The notes below the pieces were generated by a model. The model saw only the letters and a program-made list of their open reading frames with translations, searched no databases and was not told the origin of the DNA. Shown here piece after piece: positions 1 through 7,783 of a stretch of DNA of 64,000 nt. How positions within the stretch are numbered: the stretch's first letter is position 1; every line of letters starts with the position of its first letter. The stretch comes from Rhodospirillaceae bacterium bin65 (lineage in GTDB: Bacteria > Pseudomonadota > Alphaproteobacteria > Bin65), in NCBI GenBank assembly GCA_002238725.1, contig MPMX01000006.1, positions 59,335 through 123,334 on the forward strand, in the 5' to 3' direction. The position numbers and the translations under genes were made by a program.

Positions 1-452
1 ACGCGATCCTCAATTTTCCCCTGGCCGAGATTTCGGGCGGAGAAATGCAGCGGGTGCTGCTCGCCCGGGCGCTGCTGCGCGAACCCGGCCTGCTCGTTCT
101 CGACGAGCCGCTCTCCGGTGTCGACGTCACCAGCCAGAGCGAACTCTACCGGCTGATCGCGACGATCCGGGACCGGCATGGCTGCGGCGTGCTCCTGGTC
201 TCGCACGATCTGCATCTGGTCATGGCGGAGAGCGATACGGTGGTCTGCCTGAACCGCCACATATGCTGCACCGGTCGGCCGCAGGCGGTGCTGCGCGATC
301 CCGAGTTCATCTCGCTGTTCGGCCCCCACCTGTCCGAAGCGATCGCAATTTATCAGCATAGTCACGATCACCGCCACGACGCGCTGGGCGAACCGCTGTC
401 GATCGACGCCGGCGCGCCGGAGGACGCGCCAGCGTCGGGCGGCCCGCTGTAA
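1..452 (+). CDS. znuC: Zinc ABC transporter ATP-binding protein, 5' end outside window
   Basis: Only the last 149 codons are present; the reading frame is open from position 3, so the gene begins before the window. The ABC signature SGGEMQR is at about codons 11-17, Walker B (LLVLDEP) at about 30-36 and the switch histidine in VSHDLH downstream. The tail is histidine-rich (HSHDHRHD), as is usual for ZnuC, which powers high-affinity zinc import at the inner membrane. The stop codon shares its last base with the start of the permease gene (TAATG), indicating translational coupling. A manganese transporter of the same family is the main alternative, but the His-rich tail favours zinc. Confidence 0.88.
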   Translation, partial: AILNFPLAEISGGEMQRVLLARALLREPGLLVLDEPLSGVDVTSQSELYRLIATIRDRHGCGVLLVSHDLHLVMAESDTVVCLNRHICCTGRPQAVLRDPEFISLFGPHLSEAIAIYQHSHDHRHDALGEPLSIDAGAPEDAPASGGPL

Positions 453-1255
453 TGGAAGATTTCTTTCTGCGTGCGCTGGGCGGCGGCATCGGGGCGGCGC
501 TTGCCGCCGGCCCGGTCGGCTGTTTCGTGGTCTGGCGGAACCTGGCGTATTTCGGCACCGCGCTCGCCCATGCGGTGCTCCTCGGCATCGCGCTGGGCTT
601 TCTGCTCGAGGTCGAGCCGATCATTGCGGTATTCGCGATCTGCTTTCTGCTTGCGCTGTGCCTCGTCCTGCTGGAGCGCCAGAAGCTCATTTCGGTCGAT
701 GCCCTTCTCGGGGTGCTGGCCCACGCGGCGTTCGCGCTGGGCATGGTCGTCGTCGCCTTCATGGAACGGCTGCGCGTCGACCTCATCGGCTATCTGTTCG
801 GCGATATCCTCGCGATCGGCCCTGTCGATCTGTGGCTGATATTCGGAACCGCCGCCGTCGTCGCGGCCGCCCTCGCCTGGCAGTGGCGCAACCTGCTCTC
901 GGTGACCGTAAACCAGGATCTGGCGGCGGTAGAGGGCGTGCCGGTGGAGCGGGTGCGCCTGCTCCTCCTGTTTCTGCTCGCAGCGGTGATCGCCGTCGGC
1001 ATGAAGATCGTCGGGATGCTTCTCGTCGTGGCGCTGGTGATCATTCCTGCGGCCGCCGCCCGCCGCATGGCGGTGACGCCGGAGCAGATGGCGCTTGGAT
1101 CGACGGCAATCGGTGTCGTTTCGGTCATTGCCGGATTGTACGCGTCCCTGTGGTGGGACATTCCGACCGGGCCGGCCATCGTGCTGGTCGCGAGCGCGTT
1201 ATTCGCCGCAAGCCTGCTCCTTCCCGTACGCGGACAGCCCGTCCGCAAAATGTAG
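452..1255 (+). CDS. znuB: Zinc ABC transporter permease
   Basis: This 267-residue, very hydrophobic protein of the ABC-3 metal permease family has seven or more membrane segments. Examples are a Gly/Ala-rich helix near residues 5-25 and the helix around MKIVGMLLVVALVIIPAAAARR at about 185-206, the coupling region typical of ZnuB/MntB. It forms the inner-membrane channel for zinc delivered by a periplasmic ZnuA. Its start overlaps the stop of the ATPase gene. znuA and zur are not in the window and would be expected upstream. The next gene is convergent, so the zinc operon ends here. Confidence 0.88.
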   Translation: MEDFFLRALGGGIGAALAAGPVGCFVVWRNLAYFGTALAHAVLLGIALGFLLEVEPIIAVFAICFLLALCLVLLERQKLISVDALLGVLAHAAFALGMVVVAFMERLRVDLIGYLFGDILAIGPVDLWLIFGTAAVVAAALAWQWRNLLSVTVNQDLAAVEGVPVERVRLLLLFLLAAVIAVGMKIVGMLLVVALVIIPAAAARRMAVTPEQMALGSTAIGVVSVIAGLYASLWWDIPTGPAIVLVASALFAASLLLPVRGQPVRKM

Positions 1256-1281
1256 CGGGCAGAGCCGCGGGCGCAGGCCGC

Positions 1282-2892
1282 TCAGCCTTCCGCCGCGAGA
1301 TAGTCGTCCACCAGCGCGAATTTACGGATTTTGCCGGAGCCGGTGAGCGGGAAGGCGTCGACCCGGCGCCAGACCGCCGGAGTCTTCTGGGGCGAGATAT
1401 GGGCCCGGCAATGGCGGTGCAGTTCCTCCGGGTCGAACTCGCGCCCCGGTTCAAGGCGGACGAAGCAGGCGACGATCTCGCCCCATTTGTCGTCCGGCAG
1501 GCCGACCACGGCGACCTCGGCGACGTCGGGGTGTTCGAGCAGCGCGTTCTCGATCTCGGCCGGGAACAGGTTCTCGCCGCCGCGGATGATCATCTCCTTC
1601 ACCCGCCCGGTGATGCGCAGATAGCCCCGGCGGTCCAGCGTGCCGAGATCGCCGGTATGGAGCCAGCCGTCGGCGTCGATGGCGTCGGCGGTCGCCGACG
1701 GGTTCTCGTGATAGCCGATCATCACGCAATAGCCGCGCACGCAGATCTCGCCGACCTCGCCGACCGGCAGCAGCCGGTTCTCCCCGTCCACGCTGCGGAT
1801 CGAGACCTCGGTCTGCGGCATCGGCAGGCCGGCCGTCTCGCAGACGATGTCGAGGGGCTCGCCGGCATGATGCTGGGTGATGAGCGGCGCGGATTCGGTC
1901 TGGCCGAAGACGGTCTGGAAGGTGCAGCCGAAGCGCTCGATGGCGTTGCGCACCAGTTCGGGCGCGACCATGGAGCCGCCGGAGACCGCGACTTCGACCG
2001 ACGACAGGTCGAATTCCTGTTGGTCCAGGCATTCCATCATGGCGACCAGCATGGTCGGCACGCCGAGGATCGCGGTGACCTGCTCGCGTTCGATCAGCTG
2101 CAGGACGGCGGCGGGATCGAACATCTTGACCAGAAACACCGGGCAACCCGCCTGCAGCGCGCCCAGGGTAATCATCCCGCAGCCGCTGGTGTGGAACATC
2201 GGCATGAAATTCGCCCACACCGAGTCCGGCCCGATGCCGATGCGCTTCGCGTAGAATCGCGCATTGTTGGTCAGCGCCCGGTGCGAGAGCACCGCCCCCT
2301 TCGGAAACCCGGTGGTGCCGGAGGTGTACTGGATTTGCGCCGCGTCACCGGGCGTGACATCGGGCAACGCAGCCGGCCTTCCGCCGATGCGGAACAGCGC
2401 GTCCGGGTTCTCCAGATCGACGATTTCGCGCACCGCCTCAAGGCCGTTGGCGGCCGTGGCGGCGATCTCCGCCATCGGATTGCCGCGGTGGCTCTCGACC
2501 GAGAACAGGGCGGAGGCGCCCGACTGTTCCAGGACGTAGCGCAGCTCGGCCGCCTGGTAGGAGGGGTTGGCCGTCACCAGCACGAGGCCCGCCAGGCCGC
2601 AGGCAAACTCCATCAGCACCCATTCCGGCACGTTCGGCGCCCAGACCACGACCCGCTCGCCCGGCGCGTAGCGCGAGGCCAGCGCCGCCGCCAGGCGTTC
2701 GCTGTCCGCCAGCAGTTCCGCGAAGGTCCACTGACGCTGGCGATCGACCGACGGCGGGCCGATCTCGACCAGCGCCACGGCATCGCCGCGCTGCCGTGCC
2801 GCGTCGTGCAGGATGCCGCCGACCGTCGTCTCCAGCACGACGTCGTCGGTCTGGGCGGGGATGTAGGACTCGGTGAGGTCGAAGCGATACAT
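1282..2892 (-). CDS. AMP-dependent acyl-CoA synthetase
   Basis: This 536-residue member of the ANL superfamily activates a carboxylic acid to acyl-AMP and then to the CoA thioester in the cytoplasm. Visible motifs are the P-loop YTSGTTGFPKG, the FGQTES motif, GDLG followed by the RGYLRITGRVKEMIIRGGEN hinge region, and a C-terminal A10 motif TGSGKIRKF with the catalytic lysine intact. The start chosen is ATG at 2892 (protein begins MYRFDLTESY); an upstream in-frame ATG at 2940 would add 16 unlike residues. Substrate is unknown, probably a medium- or long-chain fatty acid. It stands alone, convergent with znuB. Confidence 0.85.
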   Translation of the reverse strand: MYRFDLTESYIPAQTDDVVLETTVGGILHDAARQRGDAVALVEIGPPSVDRQRQWTFAELLADSERLAAALASRYAPGERVVVWAPNVPEWVLMEFACGLAGLVLVTANPSYQAAELRYVLEQSGASALFSVESHRGNPMAEIAATAANGLEAVREIVDLENPDALFRIGGRPAALPDVTPGDAAQIQYTSGTTGFPKGAVLSHRALTNNARFYAKRIGIGPDSVWANFMPMFHTSGCGMITLGALQAGCPVFLVKMFDPAAVLQLIEREQVTAILGVPTMLVAMMECLDQQEFDLSSVEVAVSGGSMVAPELVRNAIERFGCTFQTVFGQTESAPLITQHHAGEPLDIVCETAGLPMPQTEVSIRSVDGENRLLPVGEVGEICVRGYCVMIGYHENPSATADAIDADGWLHTGDLGTLDRRGYLRITGRVKEMIIRGGENLFPAEIENALLEHPDVAEVAVVGLPDDKWGEIVACFVRLEPGREFDPEELHRHCRAHISPQKTPAVWRRVDAFPLTGSGKIRKFALVDDYLAAEG

Positions 2893-2997
2893 GGTCGGAT
2901 TTTCCGGCAGTTTGACTGAACCCGGTTGTTCGCCCGGCAATTTATCGGAGTCCGGCGGAGCCGTCGCGATGTTATTGATGCGCGGCGCGCGTTCCGG

Positions 2998-3834
2998 TCA
3001 GCGGTTGACCAGCGCGACGCCCAGGACGGCGACGGCCATGCCGGCGAGCGCCAGCGGGCCGAGGGTCTCGCCGAACAGCAGCCAGGCGAAGAAGGCGACG
3101 AACGCCGGCACCAGGTAGAACAGGCTGGCGACCTTGCTGGCCGCGCCGCGCCGGATCATGATCATGAGGAGCCAGACGGTCACGATCGATAGCACGACCG
3201 CGAGCCAGAACAGGGAAATGAGGAATTCCGGGGCGGTGAAATCGACCCGCCAGGTCTCGGTCAGCGCGGCGCCGGCCGTAACCAGCACGCCGGCGGCGGC
3301 ATACTGGTAAACGCCGCCGGAGGCCGGATGCACGTCGGCGCAGAAGCGTTTCTGATAGATCGTGCTCGCCGTGATGCCGAGCAGCGAAAGCGCGGCGAAA
3401 CCGTAGCCGACAAGGCTGCCCTCGGCCTCCAGGCCGCCGTCCAGACCCATCTTGCGCCACAGGACCATGGCGACGCCGGCGAGCCCGAGAACGAGGCCGA
3501 GCCACTGGACCGGCCGGACTTGTTCGCCGAGCACCGCGCCGACCGCGGTCGCGGTCAGAACCGGCTGCAGGCATACGATGAGCGCGGCGACGCCGGCTGG
3601 CACCCCTTCGGCAAACGCGATGAAGACGCCGCCGAGATAGAGGCCGTGCAGCAGCGCACCGACGACCAGGCTGTGGCCCGCCTCGGTCCGCGACGGCCAG
3701 GCCGCGCGCATGACCAGCGCCAGGCCGACCATCAGCGGCAGGACGATGGCGAACCGGACCGCCATGAAGGTCAGCGGCTCGGCATACGGGATGCCCAGCT
3801 TGGTGAAGATGAAGCCGGTCGACCACAGCGGCAC
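2998..3834 (-). CDS. EamA/DMT-family transporter
   Basis: This protein of about 278 residues has roughly nine to ten hydrophobic segments and two internal EamA repeats. The opening PLWSTGFIFTKLGIPYAEPL is characteristic of the drug/metabolite transporter superfamily. The only usable start in frame is GTG at 3834, which cuts into the first membrane helix: the frame stays open upstream for about 30 codons and reads hydrophobic residues (YLLPLAFV) immediately before it, but has no ATG/GTG/TTG before a stop. The true start may be non-canonical, or the N-terminus may be damaged. Substrate unknown. It lies 105 bp upstream of the ligase gene on the same strand. Confidence 0.75.
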   Translation of the reverse strand: MPLWSTGFIFTKLGIPYAEPLTFMAVRFAIVLPLMVGLALVMRAAWPSRTEAGHSLVVGALLHGLYLGGVFIAFAEGVPAGVAALIVCLQPVLTATAVGAVLGEQVRPVQWLGLVLGLAGVAMVLWRKMGLDGGLEAEGSLVGYGFAALSLLGITASTIYQKRFCADVHPASGGVYQYAAAGVLVTAGAALTETWRVDFTAPEFLISLFWLAVVLSIVTVWLLMIMIRRGAASKVASLFYLVPAFVAFFAWLLFGETLGPLALAGMAVAVLGVALVNR

Positions 3835-3905
3835 GAAGGCGAGCGGCAGGAGATAATCGGCGGGGGCGGGTCTGTCGGCGATGGCGGCGCGCTTTTTTGC
3901 GGGGG

Positions 3906-4111
3906 CGTCCTTCGAGATGGCTCAGACGTTCGCCTTCGCCGCCTCAGGATGAAGCCCTTCGAGACGAGGTTTCGAAACGCGATCCTACCGGATCGCTCCT
4001 CAACCTCTCCTCAGGATGAAGCTGAAATTGTGGAACCAACACAACCCTTCATTCTGAGGAGGGCGTTGAGGAGGCCCGAAGGGCCGCCGCGAAACGCCCG
4101 TCTCGAAGGAC
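3906..4111. repeat. Long imperfect inverted repeat, CTTCGAGACG family
   Basis: The left arm, about 3955-4021, runs from CCCTTCGAGACG to CCTCAGGATGAAG. The right arm, about 4047-4111, is its imperfect reverse complement, from CTTCATTCTGAGGAGG to CGTCTCGAAGGACGG. A shorter extra copy of the left arm sits at 3906-3955. The element fills most of the gene-free stretch between the exporter and the toxin gene (3835-4130). It has no coding potential that I trust. It resembles dispersed REP-like palindromes common in alphaproteobacterial genomes. Confidence 0.8.
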
Positions 4112-4130
4112 GGTCTTCGGGAGGGGCCGA

Positions 4131-4529
4131 TCAGCTCAGTGTATCCACCAACCCCGCCTCGACGATTCGCCGGTCCCGGGTCAGAAGCGTGGCGCCGAGC
4201 ACGCGGGCGGTGGCGACCAGAATGCGGTCCGCCGGGTCGCGGTGAAAGGAATCCGGCAATAACGCCAGTTCCGCGGCGACCGGAGGCGAGATGCCGTAGC
4301 GCCGAACCAGCGGCGGCGCGACCGCCTTTTCCAGCCAATCCCGCAGGGGAAGCTTCAGGCGGATGCGCCCCAGGCTGTGCAGTGTCGCTACCTCCCAGAG
4401 CGAAATATCGGAGACAAGCAGTGGCGCATCTGCATCGGCAGCTTCAATGGTGTTCCGTTGTTCCGGCGAGAGGCGACTGCGGTCGCCATGCCACCAAAGC
4501 AATATGTGCGTATCGAGAAGGGCATTCAT
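4131..4529 (-). CDS. vapC: PIN-domain toxin of a VapBC-type module
   Basis: This 132-residue PIN-domain RNase starts at ATG 4529 (MNALLDTHILLWW). The first acidic residue of the active site is in LLDTH, the central region reads DISLWEVA, and the distal acidic pair is in RDPADRILVATA, followed by LLTRDRRI. All are standard for VapC-like site-specific ribonucleases. Its ATG overlaps the antitoxin stop (ATGA), so the pair is co-translated. An upstream in-frame start at 4547 lies inside the antitoxin gene and is less likely. Confidence 0.88.
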   Translation of the reverse strand: MNALLDTHILLWWHGDRSRLSPEQRNTIEAADADAPLLVSDISLWEVATLHSLGRIRLKLPLRDWLEKAVAPPLVRRYGISPPVAAELALLPDSFHRDPADRILVATARVLGATLLTRDRRIVEAGLVDTLS

Positions 4530-4765
4530 TGCTTCAGGCTGTCCCAATCTTCTTCCGGGACCGCCGGTCCGAGGATATCGCCGGTGACGACGACCGTGCC
4601 TTCGAGTTCCGCCTGGGGGTATCCGGAGTCCACCGGACGATGTGGCGAAAGTTCAGCGACCGGCCGGCCCCGTTTCAGGATCACGATCCGTTCGCCGGTC
4701 GCCTGCACGCGGTCGAGGATGGCCAGACACCTGGCCTTGAAGTCGGAGGCGTTGATCGATTCCAT
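4526..4765 (-). CDS. vapB: VapB/Phd-type antitoxin
   Basis: This 79-residue protein has a Phd/YefM-like N-terminal DNA-binding region (MESINASDFKARCLAILDRV, then GERIVILKRGRPVAEL) and a short acidic tail ending PEEDWDSLKQ that would wrap the toxin. Start ATG 4765 is preferred over ATG 4780. The upstream ATG overlaps a strong promoter-like -10 element, whereas the transcript predicted from that promoter would begin at or within a base or two of 4765. The gene immediately precedes and overlaps the PIN toxin. Confidence 0.85.
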   Translation of the reverse strand: MESINASDFKARCLAILDRVQATGERIVILKRGRPVAELSPHRPVDSGYPQAELEGTVVVTGDILGPAVPEEDWDSLKQ

Positions 4766-4800
4766 ATGACTAGTATTCATGACCAGTCACAAATTGTCAA
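4766..4800 (-). promoter_or_regulatory. vapBC promoter and putative operator repeats
   Basis: On the minus strand TTGACA (4800-4795) is followed after 17 bp by AATACT (4777-4772), a good sigma-70-type promoter. Two direct repeats, ATGACTAGT (4766-4774) and ATGACCAGT (4779-4787) on the plus strand, are spaced 13 bp apart and cover the -10 and spacer. That is the expected place for VapB-VapC autorepression. Confidence 0.6.
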
Positions 4801-4833
4801 TTCGTTGCCGAATGGCCGTCTCGACAGAAGTTC

Positions 4834-4862
4834 TTGACGGCTCTATTCAGATGCAGGATATT
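4834..4862 (+). promoter_or_regulatory. Promoter of the monooxygenase-marR operon
   Basis: TTGACG (4834-4839), a 17-bp spacer, then GATATT (4857-4862), on the plus strand. It lies 41 bp upstream of the monooxygenase ATG and its -10 overlaps a perfect palindrome. Confidence 0.55.
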
Positions 4863-4876
4863 TGCAAATGCAAATA
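4859..4876. promoter_or_regulatory. Perfect palindrome, probable MarR operator
   Basis: TATTTGCA-AA-TGCAAATA is an 18-bp sequence with 8-bp perfect arms and a 2-bp centre. It overlaps the -10 of the promoter and probably the transcription start. Size and symmetry match operators of MarR-family dimers, and a marR-like gene is the last gene of the same operon, so autorepression is a reasonable inference. Confidence 0.6.
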
Positions 4877-4902
4877 CCGCGTTGCAACCGGGAGCGACGG
4901 TC

Positions 4903-5979
4903 ATGGAATTCGGCTATTTCACGCTCAGCGACAACCACTATCCGAACAATCCGCGCACGCCGAACGACTTTGTGCTCGACATCCGCGAGCAGGCGATCCT
5001 GGCCGACCGGCTGGGCTACCATTCGGCCTGGATCGGCGAACATCATTTCGATTCCCTGGGCGTGAATTCGCGGCCCGACCTGCTGCTCGCCAGCATCATT
5101 CCGGAAACGCAGCATATCCGCCTGGCGCCGGCCGTCGCCGTGCTGCCGCTGCATCATCCGGTCCATGTCGCAGAGACCTGGGCCACGCTCGACCTGCTGT
5201 CCGGCGGCCGGGTCGATTTCGCCGCCGGGCGCGGCTACGACCGGCGGGAATACGCGCCTTTCGGCGCCGACTACATGAAATCGGCCGAGTATTTCGAGGA
5301 TTCGATCGAGATCATCCTCAAGGCCTGGGGCGACGGGCCGTGGTCGCACAAGAGCGAATTCCACGACATCCCGGAAATGGAGATCACGCCCAAGCCGGTG
5401 CAGCGGCCGATCCCGTTCTACACGGCGTCTTTCTCCAACACCTCGCTGGAGATCGCCGCGCGCCACAGCACCAACGTCATCTGGGCGCCGTTCGCCGCCG
5501 GCATGATGTATGGCGGGCTCGACAAGGCCGCCGAAGCCTATCGCGAGACCTGCGCGCGCATGGGCACCGAGCCGGGCCGCAAGATGTGCAGCTACTTCAT
5601 CTATATCGACGAGGACGACAACTACGGCCGCAGCAAGCAGATGGACTATTTCAATTACTGTTGCCTGCCGGCCTTCACCGGCGACCCGGCCAAGGCGCCG
5701 CCGACCATGCACTATTTCCGCAAGATCATCGAGATCCTGGAAAACATGAAGGAAGAGGATCTTTCCGACAAATCCATCCTGCTCGGCCCGCCGCAGAAGG
5801 TGGTCGACAAGCTGAAGGAGGTCGAGGAAGCCGGGATCGACGAGGTGATCCTGTATTTCAATGTCGGCAACAAGGACAAGGCCGTCGTCGAGAATCAGAT
5901 GCACCTCTTCATGGACGAAGTCGCACCCCACTTCGACGGCAAGCACAACGGCCGCCGGGCCCAGCTCAAAGCGGCCTGA
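4903..5979 (+). CDS. LLM-class flavin-dependent monooxygenase
   Basis: This 358-residue bacterial luciferase-like protein starts at ATG 4903 (MEFGYFTLSDN) with GGGAG upstream. Recognisable family features are the N-terminal strand FGYFTLSDNHY, HSAWIGEHHFDS (the EHH signature of alkanal-type LLM enzymes) at about 43-55, LSGGRVDFAAGRGYDRREY at about 100-118, and a C-terminal GPPQKVVDKLKEVEEAGID segment. Such enzymes use reduced FMN and oxygen on varied organic substrates; which one cannot be read here. It is followed six bases later by a MarR regulator. Confidence 0.82.
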   Translation: MEFGYFTLSDNHYPNNPRTPNDFVLDIREQAILADRLGYHSAWIGEHHFDSLGVNSRPDLLLASIIPETQHIRLAPAVAVLPLHHPVHVAETWATLDLLSGGRVDFAAGRGYDRREYAPFGADYMKSAEYFEDSIEIILKAWGDGPWSHKSEFHDIPEMEITPKPVQRPIPFYTASFSNTSLEIAARHSTNVIWAPFAAGMMYGGLDKAAEAYRETCARMGTEPGRKMCSYFIYIDEDDNYGRSKQMDYFNYCCLPAFTGDPAKAPPTMHYFRKIIEILENMKEEDLSDKSILLGPPQKVVDKLKEVEEAGIDEVILYFNVGNKDKAVVENQMHLFMDEVAPHFDGKHNGRRAQLKAA

Positions 5980-5984
5980 AGGAT

Positions 5985-6437
5985 TTGTCCTTCGACTTCA
6001 CAACCTACCTCCCCTACCTGATCAACCGGACGGGCGTCGAGCTGGCGGGGGCGTTTTCGCGCGAGATTGCTCAGCACGGCGTCACCCTGCCGATGTGGCG
6101 GGTGCTGGCCGCGCTCCACTATCGCGACGGTCTGCGGATCAGCGACGTGGCGGGCCTGACCTCCATCGACATTTCCACCCTGTCGCGGCTGATCGGCAAG
6201 ATGGAGAAGCGCGGTCTCGTGATCCGCCGGCGCAGCCCGGAGGCCGACGGACGGGTCGTCACGGTCGTCGTGACGCCGGCCGGACAGGCGGCGACCCGGG
6301 CCATCGTGCCGGTCGCCCAGCGCTACGAGGCGATCGCGCTGGCCGGCTTCACGACAGACGAAGCCGCCGCGCTCAAGCAGATGCTGATCCGGGTCTACGG
6401 CAACCTGTCCGGCGACGCGCTGGATTCCGCCGCCTGA
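5985..6437 (+). CDS. MarR-family transcriptional regulator
   Basis: The protein is 150 residues if translation starts at TTG 5985 (SFDFTTYLPYLINRTG). No ATG is available before the conserved MWRVLAALHYRDGLRISDVA region, so the rare start is likely. The winged helix-turn-helix includes DISTLSRLIGKMEKRGLVIRR (recognition helix) and RVVTVVVTPAGQAA (wing). The gene follows the luciferase-like enzyme and probably represses the operon through the palindrome at 4859-4876, with an unknown aromatic or other ligand as inducer. Confidence 0.82.
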   Translation: MSFDFTTYLPYLINRTGVELAGAFSREIAQHGVTLPMWRVLAALHYRDGLRISDVAGLTSIDISTLSRLIGKMEKRGLVIRRRSPEADGRVVTVVVTPAGQAATRAIVPVAQRYEAIALAGFTTDEAAALKQMLIRVYGNLSGDALDSAA

Positions 6438-6450
6438 AGCGCCCCGCCCT

Positions 6451-7482
6451 CTATCGGTGCGTCGTCTCGAAGCCTTCGAGGAACGAGAAGACGTTGCGGC
6501 CCAGGTCCGGCACATTGTAGCCGCCTTCCTGGATCAGGACGGTCGGCAGCTTCATCTCCCCGATCGCGCGGGCGATCCGGTTGAAGCCGGGGGTCGTCAG
6601 CGCGATGCCGCGCAGCGGGTCCTTCTCGTAGCCGTCGACGCCCAGCGCCACGAACAGCAGGTCCGGGCCCCAGGCCGCAATCCGGTTCAGCGCCGAATCG
6701 AGCGCGGAAAGATAGGCGTTGTCGCCGGTGTCCGGCGGCAGGGGCAGGTTCAGGTGGCTGCCCGTCCCGTCGCCCGCGCCGCGCTCATCGGCATGGCCGG
6801 CGAAGAAGGGGTAGAAATCCGCCGGATCGCAATGCAGGGACACCGTCAGCACGTCGGGCCGGCGGTAGAAGATGCCCTGGGTGCCGTTGCCGGCATGGAC
6901 GTCGACATCCAGGATTGCCGGGCGCCTGCCCCGGCGCACGGCATATTGCGCGGCGATGGCGATATTGTTCAGGAAGCAGAAGCCGCCGGCCGTGTCGGCA
7001 AAGGCGTGGTGCCCCGGCGGCCGGCACAGGCCATAGGCGGCCGGCGCGCCGTCGAGCACCAGCGTCGCGGCGTGCAGCGCGGTATCGGCGCTGGCGCAAG
7101 CCGCCTCCCAGGTGCCGGGCCCGACCGGGCTGGAGAGATCGGTCGTGTGATACCCGACCTGGCCGAGCAGGCTCGCCGGCCGGCCCGCCATGTGCCGGCC
7201 GGGATGAATGTTCGGCACGACCTCGTCGCTTGCCTGGCCTCCCGCCTTCCAGCGCCGGTGGACACTCGACAGGAAATCCAGGTACTCCGCGGAGTGCACG
7301 TCCGCCCGCGGGCCGGGGCCGAAATCGTCCGGCGCGGCGATCTCCCCGCCCTGCGCCCTCAGGGCCGACACGATCGCTTCCGCCCGCGACGGCATTTCCG
7401 GATGGGTGTGGAATTCGCCCGCCCTGAAATAGAGCTGCGGATCGTGGCGCGCGTGGCCGGGATGGAAGACGATGGGCAGCAT
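6451..7482 (-). CDS. Histone-deacetylase-family amidohydrolase
   Basis: This 343-residue protein starts at ATG 7482 (MLPIVFHPGHARHD). It carries the hallmarks of class II HDAC/acetylpolyamine amidohydrolases: RPPGHHAF with the catalytic His pair, ILDVDVHAGNGTQG with two zinc ligands, LGVDGYEKDPL with the third ligand, and QEGGYN with the transition-state tyrosine. Bacterial members remove acetyl groups from polyamines or other small N-acetyl amines in the cytoplasm. It is convergent with marR (13 bp apart). The 5' extension to 7584 looks non-coding and contains part of a dispersed repeat. Confidence 0.85.
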   Translation of the reverse strand: MLPIVFHPGHARHDPQLYFRAGEFHTHPEMPSRAEAIVSALRAQGGEIAAPDDFGPGPRADVHSAEYLDFLSSVHRRWKAGGQASDEVVPNIHPGRHMAGRPASLLGQVGYHTTDLSSPVGPGTWEAACASADTALHAATLVLDGAPAAYGLCRPPGHHAFADTAGGFCFLNNIAIAAQYAVRRGRRPAILDVDVHAGNGTQGIFYRRPDVLTVSLHCDPADFYPFFAGHADERGAGDGTGSHLNLPLPPDTGDNAYLSALDSALNRIAAWGPDLLFVALGVDGYEKDPLRGIALTTPGFNRIARAIGEMKLPTVLIQEGGYNVPDLGRNVFSFLEGFETTHR

Positions 7483-7783
7483 GTGCGCTCGCCGGTGCGG
7501 TCGGGACGCGCCAACGCGTAGCTGACCGCGCCGCAGGTTGCAACGCCGTCCTTCGAGACGACCGTCCCGAAGAAGGTGCGGCATTGCATTCGCACCGCAG
7601 GCCGCGCAATTCGCCTACCTCTTCGGCATCGCAGCGATGTCCGGCCGCTCGCCCGCCCGACGATAGAGCCCGACACAAGATGAGGAGTACCCGGCCACGC
7701 CGCCGATTCGCCCATCCATCGACGCTGCTGCCAGACCCGCGCCGACCGGCCGGGGTGCGGACAGCCTCGCCTATGCCCTGCTC
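7483..7783. other. Gene-free stretch with repeat remnant
   Basis: About 300 bp between divergent genes. Around 7550-7575 it contains one GTCCTTCGAGACG motif and a nearby CGTCCCGAAG that looks like a degraded inverted repeat of the family seen at 3906-4111. I see no convincing promoter or gene in the rest. Confidence 0.5.

Noticed and set aside
6451..7482. Acetoin utilisation protein AcuC
   Set aside because: Same fold and zinc motifs, but no acetoin genes are nearby; kept as a general HDAC-family amidohydrolase.
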